In this document: positions 32,181-42,496 of the stretch, piece by piece | Position numbering within the stretch: position 1 is the first letter of the stretch | How the letters are laid out: every line of letters starts with the position of its first letter | NCBI GenBank assembly: GCA_016906335.1 | Contig: JADEYG010000009.1 | Location: 797,001-861,000, forward strand | Direction of reading: 5' to 3' | Source: Novakomyces olei | Lineage: Eukaryota > Ascomycota > Novakomycetes > Novakomycetales > Novakomycetaceae | Length of the DNA: 64,000 nucleotides | Notes under the pieces: model-generated | The model's database searches: none | Told to the model about the DNA's origin: nothing | What the model saw: only the letters and a program-made list of their open reading frames with translations | Translations under genes and position numbers: made by a program

Positions 32181-32713
32181 GCGGACTCAATATTAATCAC
32201 AATATTGATGAATAGGGAACATGGAGTTATAAAGGCGGGTATATGAGTATGAATGTATGTACACAATATTTATATACTTCCCTTTTTCAAACAGTTGTTC
32301 AAGAAATTTTAGCAATGAGATTTGTGGCAGGCTTTAGATTCGACAATGGACACGGTACAGCGCAGTTTTAGGCTCAATCCAGGGTTTCGTTTAGATCGAA
32401 CGATATTCGTTTTTCCAAAGCTGATTTCTTTGAATCAGATGAATTATATCAGTGTTTTAATGAGATTTATTCCGAAAATGTGTATGGCAATCCCGTTGAT
32501 ACAACAGAATGTATTTCTGCAACTCAAAACGCTTTCTACAATAAACCTTTTCTGCGGTAAAATGTTAAACTTTATTGTGATGATGAGAATCGCCTATTAC
32601 TAGTGTCTCCAAGTCAACAAGAAAACAAGCATGCCCAGCTCAAATCAAATTCTATACTTTTCTGTACTGTTAAACTAAACTTCTCTAGCTCAATGCCTAA
32701 TTCTGTGCGTTTT
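32181..32713. other. Convergent intergenic region
   Basis: AT-rich spacer between the 3' ends of TBF1 and the ferric reductase gene. Frames present are short and featureless; I see no gene. Confidence 0.55.
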
Positions 32714-34549
32714 TTAATACTGCTCTGCAAACATGTGGACAATAACTTTGCTAGTCTCTGGATTCAAGGCGGCTTTAGCCACCGCAGAGCGTGCTTCAGT
32801 TATCATTTTCTCAGGTCCGCAAATAAGCAATGCGAGCGTCGGATTAGAAGGACTGCTCTTTAATTCGTTTCTAATTTCCTCAAGTATGATTTGGGCTATA
32901 TCCGGCCGGAAAAATTGAACGCTGGTTTGGCCTTTTTGGCCCGGTCCTGCTCCGATTTCGCCTGTGTTTGTAGACGCGCAGATTGCCTTGTCCGAGTATA
33001 GCTTTGGTAATTTATCTGGCCACTGATGCGTGGGGTCTTTACCTTTGGTTTTGTCTTTGTGAATAGTACCTATATCCTCGACCGGAGAATCCTCGCTTTT
33101 ACCGGAAATCCTTCTACCTTTTCCCCCGTTATTCTTATACTCTTGCTCTTGCTCTCGGCCGCCTTTTTGCACTGTTTCATGCAAAATTGCCTTGTCTTTC
33201 TCTTTCTGCTGCTGTGTGATATACAGATCCAATTTGACTCCGCACAATTGCCTCAACGCCTCTATATGATCGTGCATCCAGGAAACTTGTTCGCACGTTT
33301 GCACACTCCATACAACATGCACCTGTGTGGATTCGCTGCCCTTTTCCTCGTCAGCGGCTTTACGTTTAGCAGCAGCCAGAGCCAATGGCAGCGTCCATGT
33401 GGCACCGGACCCTCCGCACAGAGCAAGAACACGGGTATAAAGCTCGGGATTGAAGCTTAGAGCCGGCATGGAATCGTAAGGTCCGGATAAAATGGCTGTC
33501 AAACACTCGCCCTGCCTCTGAGCCAGATCACTCGTGAACCCGCTGCGTTTGCGAATAACAAAGGAGAATTTTGGTGACTTTTGGGGTCCTTTTTGTACCT
33601 CTTTTCCTTCATTTTCTTCCTCCCTTTGTTCCGTTTGTTTATCACTTTTCCGTTCATTATCTCCTGCTGCAAGAACTAGAGTAAAAGGATGCGACTGCAA
33701 GGGCCGAACTGCGGGGATAGTGAGGTAGGCAAAAGACCCCAATTTTGGTTTAAATTGCCGCCAGTTTCTTTCAAGGCCCACAAGGCAAACAGCACCCGCT
33801 CGCTCTTGTACTAGCACTTTTACGCTGGTGGGAGCAATTTGTGTGATTCTTATTAAACGCTCAATCCCCATGACAATAGCGATACAAATGATGCAGTGCC
33901 GAGAGAAATCTCCGTGCTGGCAAAGAGCAGCAAAGGAGACAATCGCGCCCACAATATGAAGGCAATAAAATGCTTCAAAGACCCGTCGACGAAGGCAGGG
34001 CAGGCTCATTACGAGGATAATGATCCAAGCAGCAAGAGCAGTCCAGCCCATCACCATAAAAGTCGAGGATAAAAGGTTTTGAGCATTAAACCCGTTTGAC
34101 TGAGAAAGAATTATACAGTGAAGGACACAGTGGCCAATGGCACTCACGATAACAAGGCAGCCAATGCATCTGTGCGCTCTATTAAGGCCACGATGGTTGA
34201 GACGGAAGAGCTCAAGCGGCTGTACTCGCAGAGAAAAAAGGAGCAAAAAGGGCAGATTGACAATGCTTATCCAGCCCAGTCGATGGGCCATCGTGTGCAG
34301 CGACACCGGTTTCTTAAAGGCAAGGCCAGCGTTTATTGCAGCATAAATTAGCAGCAGTAGCAAGTATCCAAATGTGCAAGAGCTGTCCAACTGAGCCGGC
34401 AGCGGCCGAGTCAGAGTGGACGTGTACACTTGCGAAACGCCTCTCAACTTGTCATTTCTCACAATTTTTCTGGTCGTCAGGAAAACGAGGGCTCTAGTCA
34501 GTAGGAAACTTATTCCTAGCGGCAATACAATGGCCCAGTACGCCGACAT
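32714..34549 (-). CDS. Ferric reductase transmembrane protein (FRE family)
   Basis: A 611-residue flavocytochrome that would reduce Fe(III)/Cu(II) at the plasma membrane or vacuole. Six to seven membrane helices; the two heme-ligand pairs keep the family H-x13-H spacing (His126/His140 and His198/His212). The FAD site HPFTLVLA follows a beta-barrel (YLTIPAVRPLQS), and the NADPH region shows LALCGGSGATWTLPLALA and the terminal CGPEKM. A charged insert rich in Lys/Glu/Gln separates FAD and NADPH parts, and a second basic low-complexity insert (about 440-500) lies between NADPH motifs. It begins at ATG 34549 close to the first helix; an upstream exon is possible but I found none that keeps frame. 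The copper transporter gene lies divergently 1.5 kb away. Confidence 0.9.
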   Translation of the reverse strand: MSAYWAIVLPLGISFLLTRALVFLTTRKIVRNDKLRGVSQVYTSTLTRPLPAQLDSSCTFGYLLLLLIYAAINAGLAFKKPVSLHTMAHRLGWISIVNLPFLLLFSLRVQPLELFRLNHRGLNRAHRCIGCLVIVSAIGHCVLHCIILSQSNGFNAQNLLSSTFMVMGWTALAAWIIILVMSLPCLRRRVFEAFYCLHIVGAIVSFAALCQHGDFSRHCIICIAIVMGIERLIRITQIAPTSVKVLVQERAGAVCLVGLERNWRQFKPKLGSFAYLTIPAVRPLQSHPFTLVLAAGDNERKSDKQTEQREEENEGKEVQKGPQKSPKFSFVIRKRSGFTSDLAQRQGECLTAILSGPYDSMPALSFNPELYTRVLALCGGSGATWTLPLALAAAKRKAADEEKGSESTQVHVVWSVQTCEQVSWMHDHIEALRQLCGVKLDLYITQQQKEKDKAILHETVQKGGREQEQEYKNNGGKGRRISGKSEDSPVEDIGTIHKDKTKGKDPTHQWPDKLPKLYSDKAICASTNTGEIGAGPGQKGQTSVQFFRPDIAQIILEEIRNELKSSPSNPTLALLICGPEKMITEARSAVAKAALNPETSKVIVHMFAEQY

Positions 34550-36079
34550 TTGGCTGATCAGGCCGTCTTTAAGTATTCTTTGGCTAAAAAAGTATTTTTA
34601 AAAAATCTAATCGTTAACTGCTTACCGTTTTGTATTTGCAATTTGCTAGACTTGATGTTTTGAGATTTGCTCCGTCTTTAAATCGACTATAGTCTGTCTT
34701 TCGGTACCTTTTAGTAAATTTTTTCTTTGTTCAGCGGCCAATGGACGAGTCAGGGCGATAAACTGACGTTTGTAAATATCGTGATAATCAAAAATTGTAA
34801 ATTTGAGCCGGTCGATCGTGTAGCTTTGATAAAATCTGTGATTCGGCGTTGGCGAAATCAGGAAAAGTCCCAAAAAGGTAGAATGCGGCTAAGGTAAAGT
34901 ACCGTCACGCGACCTCATTGTCGGCAGCTCCTTTTATATATTAGCTTTGTTTTGCGTGCCGGAAGCCAAAACACAAACTAAAAAAATAAAGTCCAATATA
35001 CGAAGAGCGCATTTTGTGGTTTGCGTCGATCAGTCATACTTGAGCGTCATCATTCCTACGCGCTCTCGCTCAACGCGTAAACTCGCAAAAGTATGAGAAA
35101 GTCTTTGTTTCGCTCAAACACAATGAATTACTCTGTTCGGCAGCGATACGTGGATATGGTTTTAGCCAATAGAAAGCGTTGTTCGCGATTCAGATTATAG
35201 GCAAGGAAATACTTTGATGAAAAGCTTGGAATTAGAATAAAGATAATTTATTGAACAGATCATATTCTTAGCGCGGCAAACCAATTCAAACGGCAACCGA
35301 TGCCAATCAAATGCATTGTAAGTATTTCATGAAGTGAGACACTGTCATTACGAGCGGCTCATTATAAAGCGTACCATTATGCGCTTCAATGTCTTGTGTG
35401 TAGTTTTTGCCGGAAAGAAAATATTGCAAAAGAAAACAGCCATTGTTGCCCTCTTTGATTCTGTTCGTGGCACAGGCTCAATCGCCTCATTTGCGTGACC
35501 TCTGTTTGCATCAGATATTATAAAACAAAGAGGCATAATGAATGTGTTGTGTGGGATACAGATCAATGCTTGTGTATAATCAAAGGCTTGAGATATTACG
35601 TAATTCTCCTTAACCCTAATCAGCCCTACTATAGGTTCGCGTGCATAATTCCGACGACAGATATACATGCATACATTAATTTATAATATTAGAACTTTCC
35701 TATAGCAAATAAAACCCACGACAATTAATTTATGGATTTTATTAGTCTAGTCTACGCGTTTTCTACATACAAATAAAAATCGCTCAAAAACCTCTCAATA
35801 AGCTTCCCAAATAAAAAGACGCACCCGAACACCAAAAAGGGAAATTCAGCATCGGCCGACAGCAAAGTGTACAAAATGGCCCGACCTGCCGGAGTCACAA
35901 AGCAGCGATCGTTCATTGATTATCTTGACGACCTTTAATTCTGCGCTAAGGATTCGTCTAAAGTCTCTAAATTGGCGCTTGGTCGGTTCGGGTGCTTGAA
36001 GTGTTTGATAGCAAATCTCTGTTGAACAGGGCATTTGTAATTTTTATTTTTTTTGCGCTTTGAACTTTAAAAGATCACG
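34550..36079. other. Divergent promoter region between FRE and CTR genes
   Basis: 1.5 kb without a supported gene. Holds the shared control region of the metal-uptake pair. It contains AACCCTAA at about 35612 and a TTTGCTC at about 34667, which resembles a copper-responsive Mac1/Cuf1-type core but is short enough to be chance. Frames at 34646-34873 and 35348-35668 (minus) lack any family signature. Confidence 0.45.
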
Positions 36080-36628
36080 ATGGACATGCACGATATGAAT
36101 ACGAATGCGACTGCTGTCGGCGGTGGCATGAAGATGTATTTGCATAACGATTGGGCTTCGACACCAGTAGTTTTCCAAACATGGGTGCCGCGGTCACGTG
36201 GAGCCTTTTTCGGTACTTGGTTAGCGCTTGCCTGTATTGCGGCTCTTTTAAGGCTACTTTTGGCTGCACGTGTATGGTACGAGTCAGGCTGGGCTGCGAG
36301 GTGTTACCAGAGGCATTACTGCGTACGGCAACGGCGATCACCGCAGTCTGATAGCGACGAAAAATCGACAGCGAGTACACTACCAGCTACGCCTGCGTTT
36401 TTACTCCATATTGAGATTGGCCGTATGCTCCTTGTATTCGGAACCGCCTTTGTATCATATTTTCTCATGCTGGCGGCAATGACTTATGTGTTGGGATACA
36501 TTTTCGCCATTTGTACTGGCCTTGCTTTAACGGAGCTTGCAGTCGGACGGTATCGGACTTGCCGTTCAGAGGGGCCCCTTCCAGAATGCCTGGATAGTGC
36601 ACAATTATCTGCCGCAGAAGTCCTTTGA
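36080..36628 (+). CDS. Ctr-family high-affinity copper transporter
   Basis: A 182-residue protein that would import Cu(I) as a trimer. The N-terminus has Met motifs (MDMHDM, GMKMYLHND), then WASTPVVFQTW. TM1 is FFGTWLALACIAALLRLLL, the cytosolic loop is basic and Ser-rich, TM2 carries the diagnostic MxxxM as LMLAAMTY, and TM3 carries the GxxxG-type packing motif in GYIFAICTGLAL. The C-terminus has two Cys (YRTC and PEC). Single exon. With the ferric reductase it forms the reductive metal-uptake neighbourhood: the reductase supplies Cu(I)/Fe(II), and the transporter uses Cu(I). Confidence 0.9.
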   Translation: MDMHDMNTNATAVGGGMKMYLHNDWASTPVVFQTWVPRSRGAFFGTWLALACIAALLRLLLAARVWYESGWAARCYQRHYCVRQRRSPQSDSDEKSTASTLPATPAFLLHIEIGRMLLVFGTAFVSYFLMLAAMTYVLGYIFAICTGLALTELAVGRYRTCRSEGPLPECLDSAQLSAAEVL

Positions 36629-37040
36629 GCGTCTGGACTACGAATGAAGAGCATTTTCGAAGCGCTGGTCACTTTATATTCTTTACTTTTTTAATTTTTT
36701 TTTTGTTGACGACTGTTACAAATATTTTCAATCCACGCATGCATAAAGGTTGGTGTAGAAGCGTGGACGATATGTTGAACTATTATATATAAATTCCAAA
36801 AGATTTATAGATGACGAATTGATATAAAACAAGCGAATAACCGTCTGCATCCTCCTCCAAGCCCACAATAGTCTGATTTAATTGGCTTCGGTATAGGCTC
36901 CAGTATAGGCTGCAGTATAGGCTCTATTGGCTCTAATACTCGTAAGGCAATCGGGGCCCTGTTCCTCGCTCATTTTAAGTGTATAATATTATTACTCTAG
37001 ATTTCGCCAGCATCTACTTTATGTAGGGTTTTCGGCTATA
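36629..37040. other. Short intergenic region
   Basis: AT-rich at left; at 36890-36930 four near-repeats of GGCTCCAGTATA / GGCTCTATT type. No gene. It carries the promoter of the polyol dehydrogenase. Confidence 0.55.
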
Positions 37041-38486
37041 ATGAACATGTCGGTATTCGTACAATGCCGCTATCCCAATGAACGCGTATATCACACTATC
37101 AAACTACCGACAACCGTTGGTAAGGGTTTTCGTAAGGCGGGGAATAATGGGATTGTTGAAAATTTAAAAGCAGCAACTGTCAAACATAATACGGCACTCA
37201 AAATGACTCTCGACAATGTTGCGGTGTATACGAATCCTGAACACGATCTTTGGATCGAGAATGTTCCCATTCAAGAGCCCAAGGAAGGCGAGTGCCTTGT
37301 CCACGTCCGCTCAACCGGGTATGATAGGCTTATTGTTTCAAGATGGCTAATCCCATAGAATCTGTGGGAGTGACGTCAAATTTTGGAAGTCTGGGCATAT
37401 TGGCGACATGGTAAGCATTCGATTGCTCCCGTAATACTGACAACAGATTGTGCGTGGGCCAAACGGTCTCGGGCACGAGTCTGCGGGAACAGTCGTCAAA
37501 GTAGGCCCGGGCGTGACAAAGTTTAAGCCTGGTGATCGGGTTGCCATTGAGCGTACGCCTTTAATCCTTTATTTATGGATCTTTATTTATGCGTCTTTTG
37601 CAATCAAAATTTGCCTTTCACTTGCTTTACATTTATTTGCCATTGTATACACTGACTAATCTTTTCAGCCGGAGTCCCCTGCAGTAAGCCAACGTGTGAG
37701 ATGTGCCGTATTGGCCGCTATAACGCGTGCCCCGACGTTGTGTTTTACAGCACTCCGCCGTTCCATGGAACTCTTCGAAAGTTCCATACTCACCCGGCCG
37801 CCTGGCTCCATGCTCTTCCCGACAACATCTCATTCCAGGAGGGAGCAATGCTGGAGCCTTTGAGTGTAGCTCTCGCTGGCGTTGATCGGGCTGGTATCAA
37901 AATAGGCATGCCTATTCTTATTACTGGAGCTGGTCCTATTGGTCTCATTTCACTGCTTGTTGCAAAGGCTGCTGGCGCTTGTCCTATTGTAATTACAGAT
38001 TTGAATGAGGGAAGACTGGCAATGGCTAAAAAACTCGTGCCTTATTGCAAGACTCTCTTGATCGATCCGGCTCAGTCCCCTCAGGAGACGGCCAAACGTG
38101 TGCGTAATGCTATGCCTGGCGGCCTTGCTCCAGAGGTTACGCTAGAATGCACAGGCGTCGAGTCTAGTATTCACATGGCTATATATGCCTCGCGGTTTGG
38201 CGGTATGGTTTTTGTTATCGGTGTCGGCAAGGACATTCAAACTGTGCCTTTTATGGAACTGTCGGCTCGTGAAATTGATTTGCGCTACCAATACCGTTAC
38301 CACGAAACTTGGCCTCGTGCAATCAGACTCGTGGAGAACGGCCTTATTGATATGCGTCCACTCGTCACTCACGAGTTTTCATTCGATAAGGCGCTTGATG
38401 CTTTTTACACAGCCGCAGATATTACACGTGGAAGTATAAAGTGTCAGGTAGTTGAACCTGAGATGCCTCTTGGCGCATTCGCTTGA
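37041..38486 (+). CDS. Zinc polyol dehydrogenase, L-arabinitol 4-dehydrogenase type, four exons
   Basis: Exons 37041-37318, 37359-37410, 37447-37552 and 37669-38486, in phase, 417 residues. Oxidises a polyol with NAD(P)+, most like L-arabinitol/xylitol/sorbitol dehydrogenases of fungal pentose catabolism. Zinc ligands: ICGSDV, the GLGHESAG motif and the structural-zinc stretch [17 protein letters not shown]. The Rossmann fold has [15 protein letters not shown] and [11 protein letters not shown]. The strong match in [16 protein letters not shown] and [17 protein letters not shown] favours the L-arabinitol dehydrogenase group. Introns of 40, 36 and 116 nt. The first ~45 residues (before the family start near AATVKHN) are unlike the family, so the true start may be downstream or after another small intron. 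Confidence 0.87.
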
Positions 38487-38704
38487 TACAGTAGGAGAGG
38501 GCGTGATACACGCATGATGATTTTTTTTTTTTCGGCAGGCTCAGTATAAAGAATTGTTGTATAATATACTGATAAAGAATCCAGCAAGCTCCAGTTATTA
38601 TCTTGGTCGTATATATGTTTAAAATGGATCGATAGAAAAAGGTTTTCCAATCTCAATACATTTTTATTTTGCTTTCCAACACGAATGGACATGTATATAT
38701 ATAA

Positions 38705-39848
38705 TTATTTTTGTACACGAACGTCCATTGACGGTCGAGCCAGTCGGGCTACAAGCCCGGCTAGTTGTAAAAGTGTCTGCACTCCCTCGAGTACGACCAT
38801 ATGAGTTGTCCCAATTTCCCTTAAATAAGCGAGTCGTTTAGCCTCCGGCACGTCTGGAAGAGCTTTGGCCACACGAAACAAGGTGGTCACTATATCAACC
38901 GCACTGTACCCCTTATCCCATAGCCGACGTAGCCGATCGAGAGCAGAGTCAACGTCGCCTTTGGCACAGTCGTTCAAAAGAGCAGCTGCCGCTGCGGGGC
39001 TTGGCTGATCCGCAATTTTCAGTACATTTTCCCCAGTGACACGACCATTAAATCCAGCAGCTGTGCTCTGTAAATTATTGATCGCCTGCCGCATATCGCC
39101 CTCAGCACTAAAAATTAAGGCAGCCAGTCCATCGTCGGTGTAATCCACACGCTCAGCCTTGCATACCTGGAGAAGACGCGTAAACAGCTGTTGCTCCGAC
39201 AACCGTGAAAACCGTAGAATAGCACAACGCGACTGGATTGGCTCGATAATTTTATTGCTCGCGTTACATGCGAGCGCAAAACGCGTAGTATTCGCGTATA
39301 TTTCCATTGTACGCCGAAGAGCCTGCTGTGCTCCGGCAGTCATACTATCGGCCTCATCGAGAATGACTACCTTGTGCCGTCCGGGCGGCAAATTTACGCG
39401 TTTTTGGGCAAAGGCTTTAATGCGGTTACGAACTACATCAATGCCGCGCTCGTCTGACGCATTGAGTTCGAGAACGGCTTCTTTGCTTTGATCTCCGAGT
39501 AGCTGATTGCACAAGCAAAGAATAGCTGTAGTTTTTCCAATACCAGGCGTGCCAGATATAATTATATGCGGCTATCGTAAGCCGTATGCTTAATCGCGCT
39601 TACTTACCATATTGCCGTCACGCGCAATGACTTTGAGACGTTCGATCGTCTCCTCATTACCGACAACATCGTCGAGCGTTCGGGGCCGGTACTTTTCAAC
39701 CCTAAACGTAAGCTTTTATTCCTAAAATATACGCATTTTTTTCCACTTGCTTTGTGCATTAGAGTTGGGAAACGTACCACGGTGTATCGATAGACGCCTC
39801 GACGCCTGAGAGGCCGGCGCCTGAATTGCTCGCCTTGGCCTGCGCCAT
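38705..39848 (-). CDS. RFC4: Replication factor C small subunit Rfc4 (human RFC2 type), three exons
   Basis: Exons 39778-39848, 39608-39701 and 38705-39571 total 1032 nt, 343 residues. Part of the clamp loader that opens PCNA at primer ends. Visible: [20 protein letters not shown], then [17 protein letters not shown] (Walker A, split by the second intron), [40 protein letters not shown] (Walker B DEAD), [20 protein letters not shown] (SRC arginine finger) and [12 protein letters not shown]. The collar domain completes the C-terminus. Introns 70 and 36 nt; the first acceptor TTTAG joins GGTT so that a TTTAGGGTT sits across the splice site. Assignment to Rfc4 rather than Rfc2 rests on NLQSTAAGF and the length. 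Confidence 0.93.
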
Positions 39849-40825
39849 TTGGGTTTAAATAGCAGTACGTTATTGCCTTTAATAACGTGCTTTAATTAAT
39901 TATTAATTATTAATTGTTTACTATTCAGTTTATTATTTATTATTTATTATTTATTATTTATTATTTATTGTTGAGCAGCTGTCATTGTTCTGGCCCCTCT
40001 TCTTGCGTCTGCGGCAAACTTGCTGCTTATTTCTTAATTTATTGGCGTTCAACTCTTGGCGTAAGACTAGAAACCGGTACAATGGATCTCATACGAGTCG
40101 TACTTTGCGACTTGCAAGTCGTATGGATGATTGTGTATTGGTCGCAAAAGACTGTTTGCCACTTAAGATCTTATTCTATAGAATAATCTATGTGCTTGAG
40201 ATTTTGTTTATGGCGCTCAGTATTAGCGTAGTATAGTGTAAGGGTGTGAAAGGAATCAGTATTAAGCACGTTTCAATGGAGACGTAGTGCACCAATATAC
40301 AGCTGAGCGCTTTAATTCTAGCGAGAAAGTCTTTAGACCAATCAAGCGAGACTTGAAATGCAAAACACTTTTTCGTATTTATATTCATTTCTTTTTCACT
40401 GCGACAAGTGCGCATATCCAGAGAGCCAATAGCACAGTCATGCAGATAAACAGATACGCTGCCGATCATCGGAAGTCGGCGAAACCCTACTCTTCCCATA
40501 AACCCTAACCCTTAAACCCTGCACTAATCTGCCACGAAGGTGAAAAATACAAGACACATTTTGCCCTGAAAGTTTGCACGCAAGCAATTCCCATACTCAT
40601 TAATTCCCTCGGCAGACTGTATCCGAGAGCGTATATAACGAAAATAAGCCCAGTTCAAAACAAAGGCAAAAAAGAATATAGAAAAAAAGTGTAGAAAAGA
40701 TTATAAAACAATATATATTATAAAAAATATATATATTATAAAAAAATACATATTATAAAAAAATTACAAAACCTCTAAACACCTCCCCAACACGTATAAA
40801 ACCCGCCAAACCATCCAACGGCAAA
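39849..40825. other. Intergenic region between RFC4 and arginase, with telobox elements
   Basis: TTATTTA runs at 39905-39970, then average sequence, then AT-rich with TATATATTATAAAAA repeats at 40700-40770. AAACCCTAACCCTTAAACCC at 40499-40518, about 320 bp before the arginase ATG, is a telobox array. No gene supported. Confidence 0.55.
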
Positions 40826-40834
40826 GTGCAGGCC

Positions 40835-41803
40835 ATGATTGATTCGACCAACGTACCACGGTCGTCGCGCAAGTTCCTCCCCGATGGGTCAGTGGGCATA
40901 ATTGGCTGCCCCTTCAGCGGCGGGCAATCGCGGCCGGGCGTAGACGATGCGCCCACGCAGTTGGTGGATAGGGGTCTTGTTGGCGAGCTGGAAGAGCTGG
41001 GCTGGAAGGTAACGTTTGACGGTCACCAGCAGTTTGCCGCTCTGCAGCCCACGGCCGAGGCGGACCCGCCCGTCGGCCGTTGCCGGAATGTGCGGTACGT
41101 GTCCGCCGTAACGCGGGCTGTTCGAGAGGCAGTTTCATCCCATCTCTCGCGTGGGCAGGTGGCCCTTACTCTGGGCGGAGACCATTCGCTCGCCATTGGC
41201 ACTGTCAGCGGCGTAATGGACGTTTTCCCTGAAGCGTGTCTCCTGTGGATCGATGCGCATGCGGATATAAACACGCCGGACAGTACGCCGTCTGGAAACC
41301 TGCACGGCTGCCCTCTCAGCTTCGTGACTGGTCTCGCTGGAGAGGGCACTCCGGAGCAATTGAAATGGGTTCCAAACTGCCTGCCCACGTCCCGTATCGC
41401 CTACATTGGCCTCCGCGACCTCGACCCCGTGGAGAAGCAGATACTGCGGCAGCACAATATCGCTGCCTTCTCCATGCACCATGTGGACAAGTACGGGATT
41501 GGCCGGGTTGTGGAGATGGCTTTGGATCGGGTGAACCCGGGGCTGCAGAGGCCGATTCATTTGTCTTTTGACGTTGATTCGATGGATCCTACTGTCACTC
41601 CGTCCACGGGGACTCCTGTACGCGGAGGGCTCACGTGGCGCGAGGGCATGTACATTTGCGAGGCTGTCGCAGAGACTGGGTGCCTTGTTGCTATGGACTT
41701 GATGGAGGTCAACCCTTCCCTGCAGGACGCAGAGGCGGTGGATTTGACCGTGAAAGCTGGGTGTGCACTCGTGCGCTGTGCTTTTGACGAGAGTTTGTTA
41801 TAG
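40835..41803 (+). CDS. CAR1: Arginase
   Basis: A 322-residue single-exon enzyme that hydrolyses arginine to ornithine and urea. It contains the manganese-site signatures LTLGGDHSLAIG, LLWIDAHADINTPDSTPSGN with LHGCPLSF, and LSFDVDSMDPTVTPSTGTPV, complete for both Mn ions. The start IGIIGCPFSGGQ..GV..AP is standard. The ATG at 40835 is the first in frame. Base composition is GC-richer than the surroundings, as with several highly expressed enzyme genes here. Upstream lie telobox elements; the mini-satellite array begins 80 bp downstream of the stop. Confidence 0.95.
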   Translation: MIDSTNVPRSSRKFLPDGSVGIIGCPFSGGQSRPGVDDAPTQLVDRGLVGELEELGWKVTFDGHQQFAALQPTAEADPPVGRCRNVRYVSAVTRAVREAVSSHLSRGQVALTLGGDHSLAIGTVSGVMDVFPEACLLWIDAHADINTPDSTPSGNLHGCPLSFVTGLAGEGTPEQLKWVPNCLPTSRIAYIGLRDLDPVEKQILRQHNIAAFSMHHVDKYGIGRVVEMALDRVNPGLQRPIHLSFDVDSMDPTVTPSTGTPVRGGLTWREGMYICEAVAETGCLVAMDLMEVNPSLQDAEAVDLTVKAGCALVRCAFDESLL

Positions 41804-41885
41804 CGATACTGGATTGATAGACGGTAATACACTTTGCATGCGACATAGCACATTACAAATAACCGGTAATTGGATATTTAAAAAT

Positions 41886-42101
41886 GTTGTAAATGAATGT
41901 TGTAAATGAATGTTGTAAATGAATGTTGTAAATGAATGTTGTAAATGAATGTTGTAAATGAATGTTGTAAATGAATGTTGTAAATGAATGCTGTAAATGA
42001 ATGTTGTAAATGAATGTTGTAAATGAATGTTGTAAATGAATGTTGTAAATGAATGTTGTAAATGAATGTTGTAAATGAATGTTGTAAATGAATGTTTTAA
42101 A
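41886..42101. repeat. 13-bp minisatellite, about 16 copies
   Basis: Tandem AATGTTGTAAATG units, nearly perfect, with one C variant (AATGCTGTAAATG). Lies between the arginase 3' end and the MED13 3' end, so in or near the 3' UTRs of two convergent genes. Confidence 0.95.
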
Positions 42102-42149
42102 ATGAATATTATAATCGAATATTTTTGAAATGAATATTTATAAAATGAT

Positions 42150-42270
42150 CACATCGATGAATATATCGATGAATATATCGATAATATATCGATGAATATA
42201 TCGATAATATATCGATAATACATCGATAATATATCGATAATATATCGATAATATATCGATAATATATCAT
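42150..42270. repeat. ATATCGAT palindromic array
   Basis: About eleven copies of the self-complementary core ATCGAT in the frame ATATCGATA / ATATCGATGA with spacing near 11-12 bp. Follows the 13-bp minisatellite. The rest to 42496 holds no gene. Confidence 0.85.
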
Positions 42271-42496
42271 GACTATTGACAAATCTACTCTGTCCATTAC
42301 TATACTGTAAGCAGCAGCGTCAAACATTCAACCACACAAGGCACTGCTTGCCGAATTGATTGGGCTAAACACCGACACGTCCGGACAACTAGACACCCGT
42401 ACGATATAAAACAACCATCGCATTAAACCAAAATTTCCTATATATGTTTGCTTTCCATGTATAAATAGATATAAATAAATAACTGTATCCCTGGTA

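Noticed and set aside
34646-34873. Additional 5' exon of the ferric reductase
   Set aside because: Joining GTAAGC at about 34620 to the TTTTTTAG before the reductase start leaves a stop codon and no ATG in the upstream frame.
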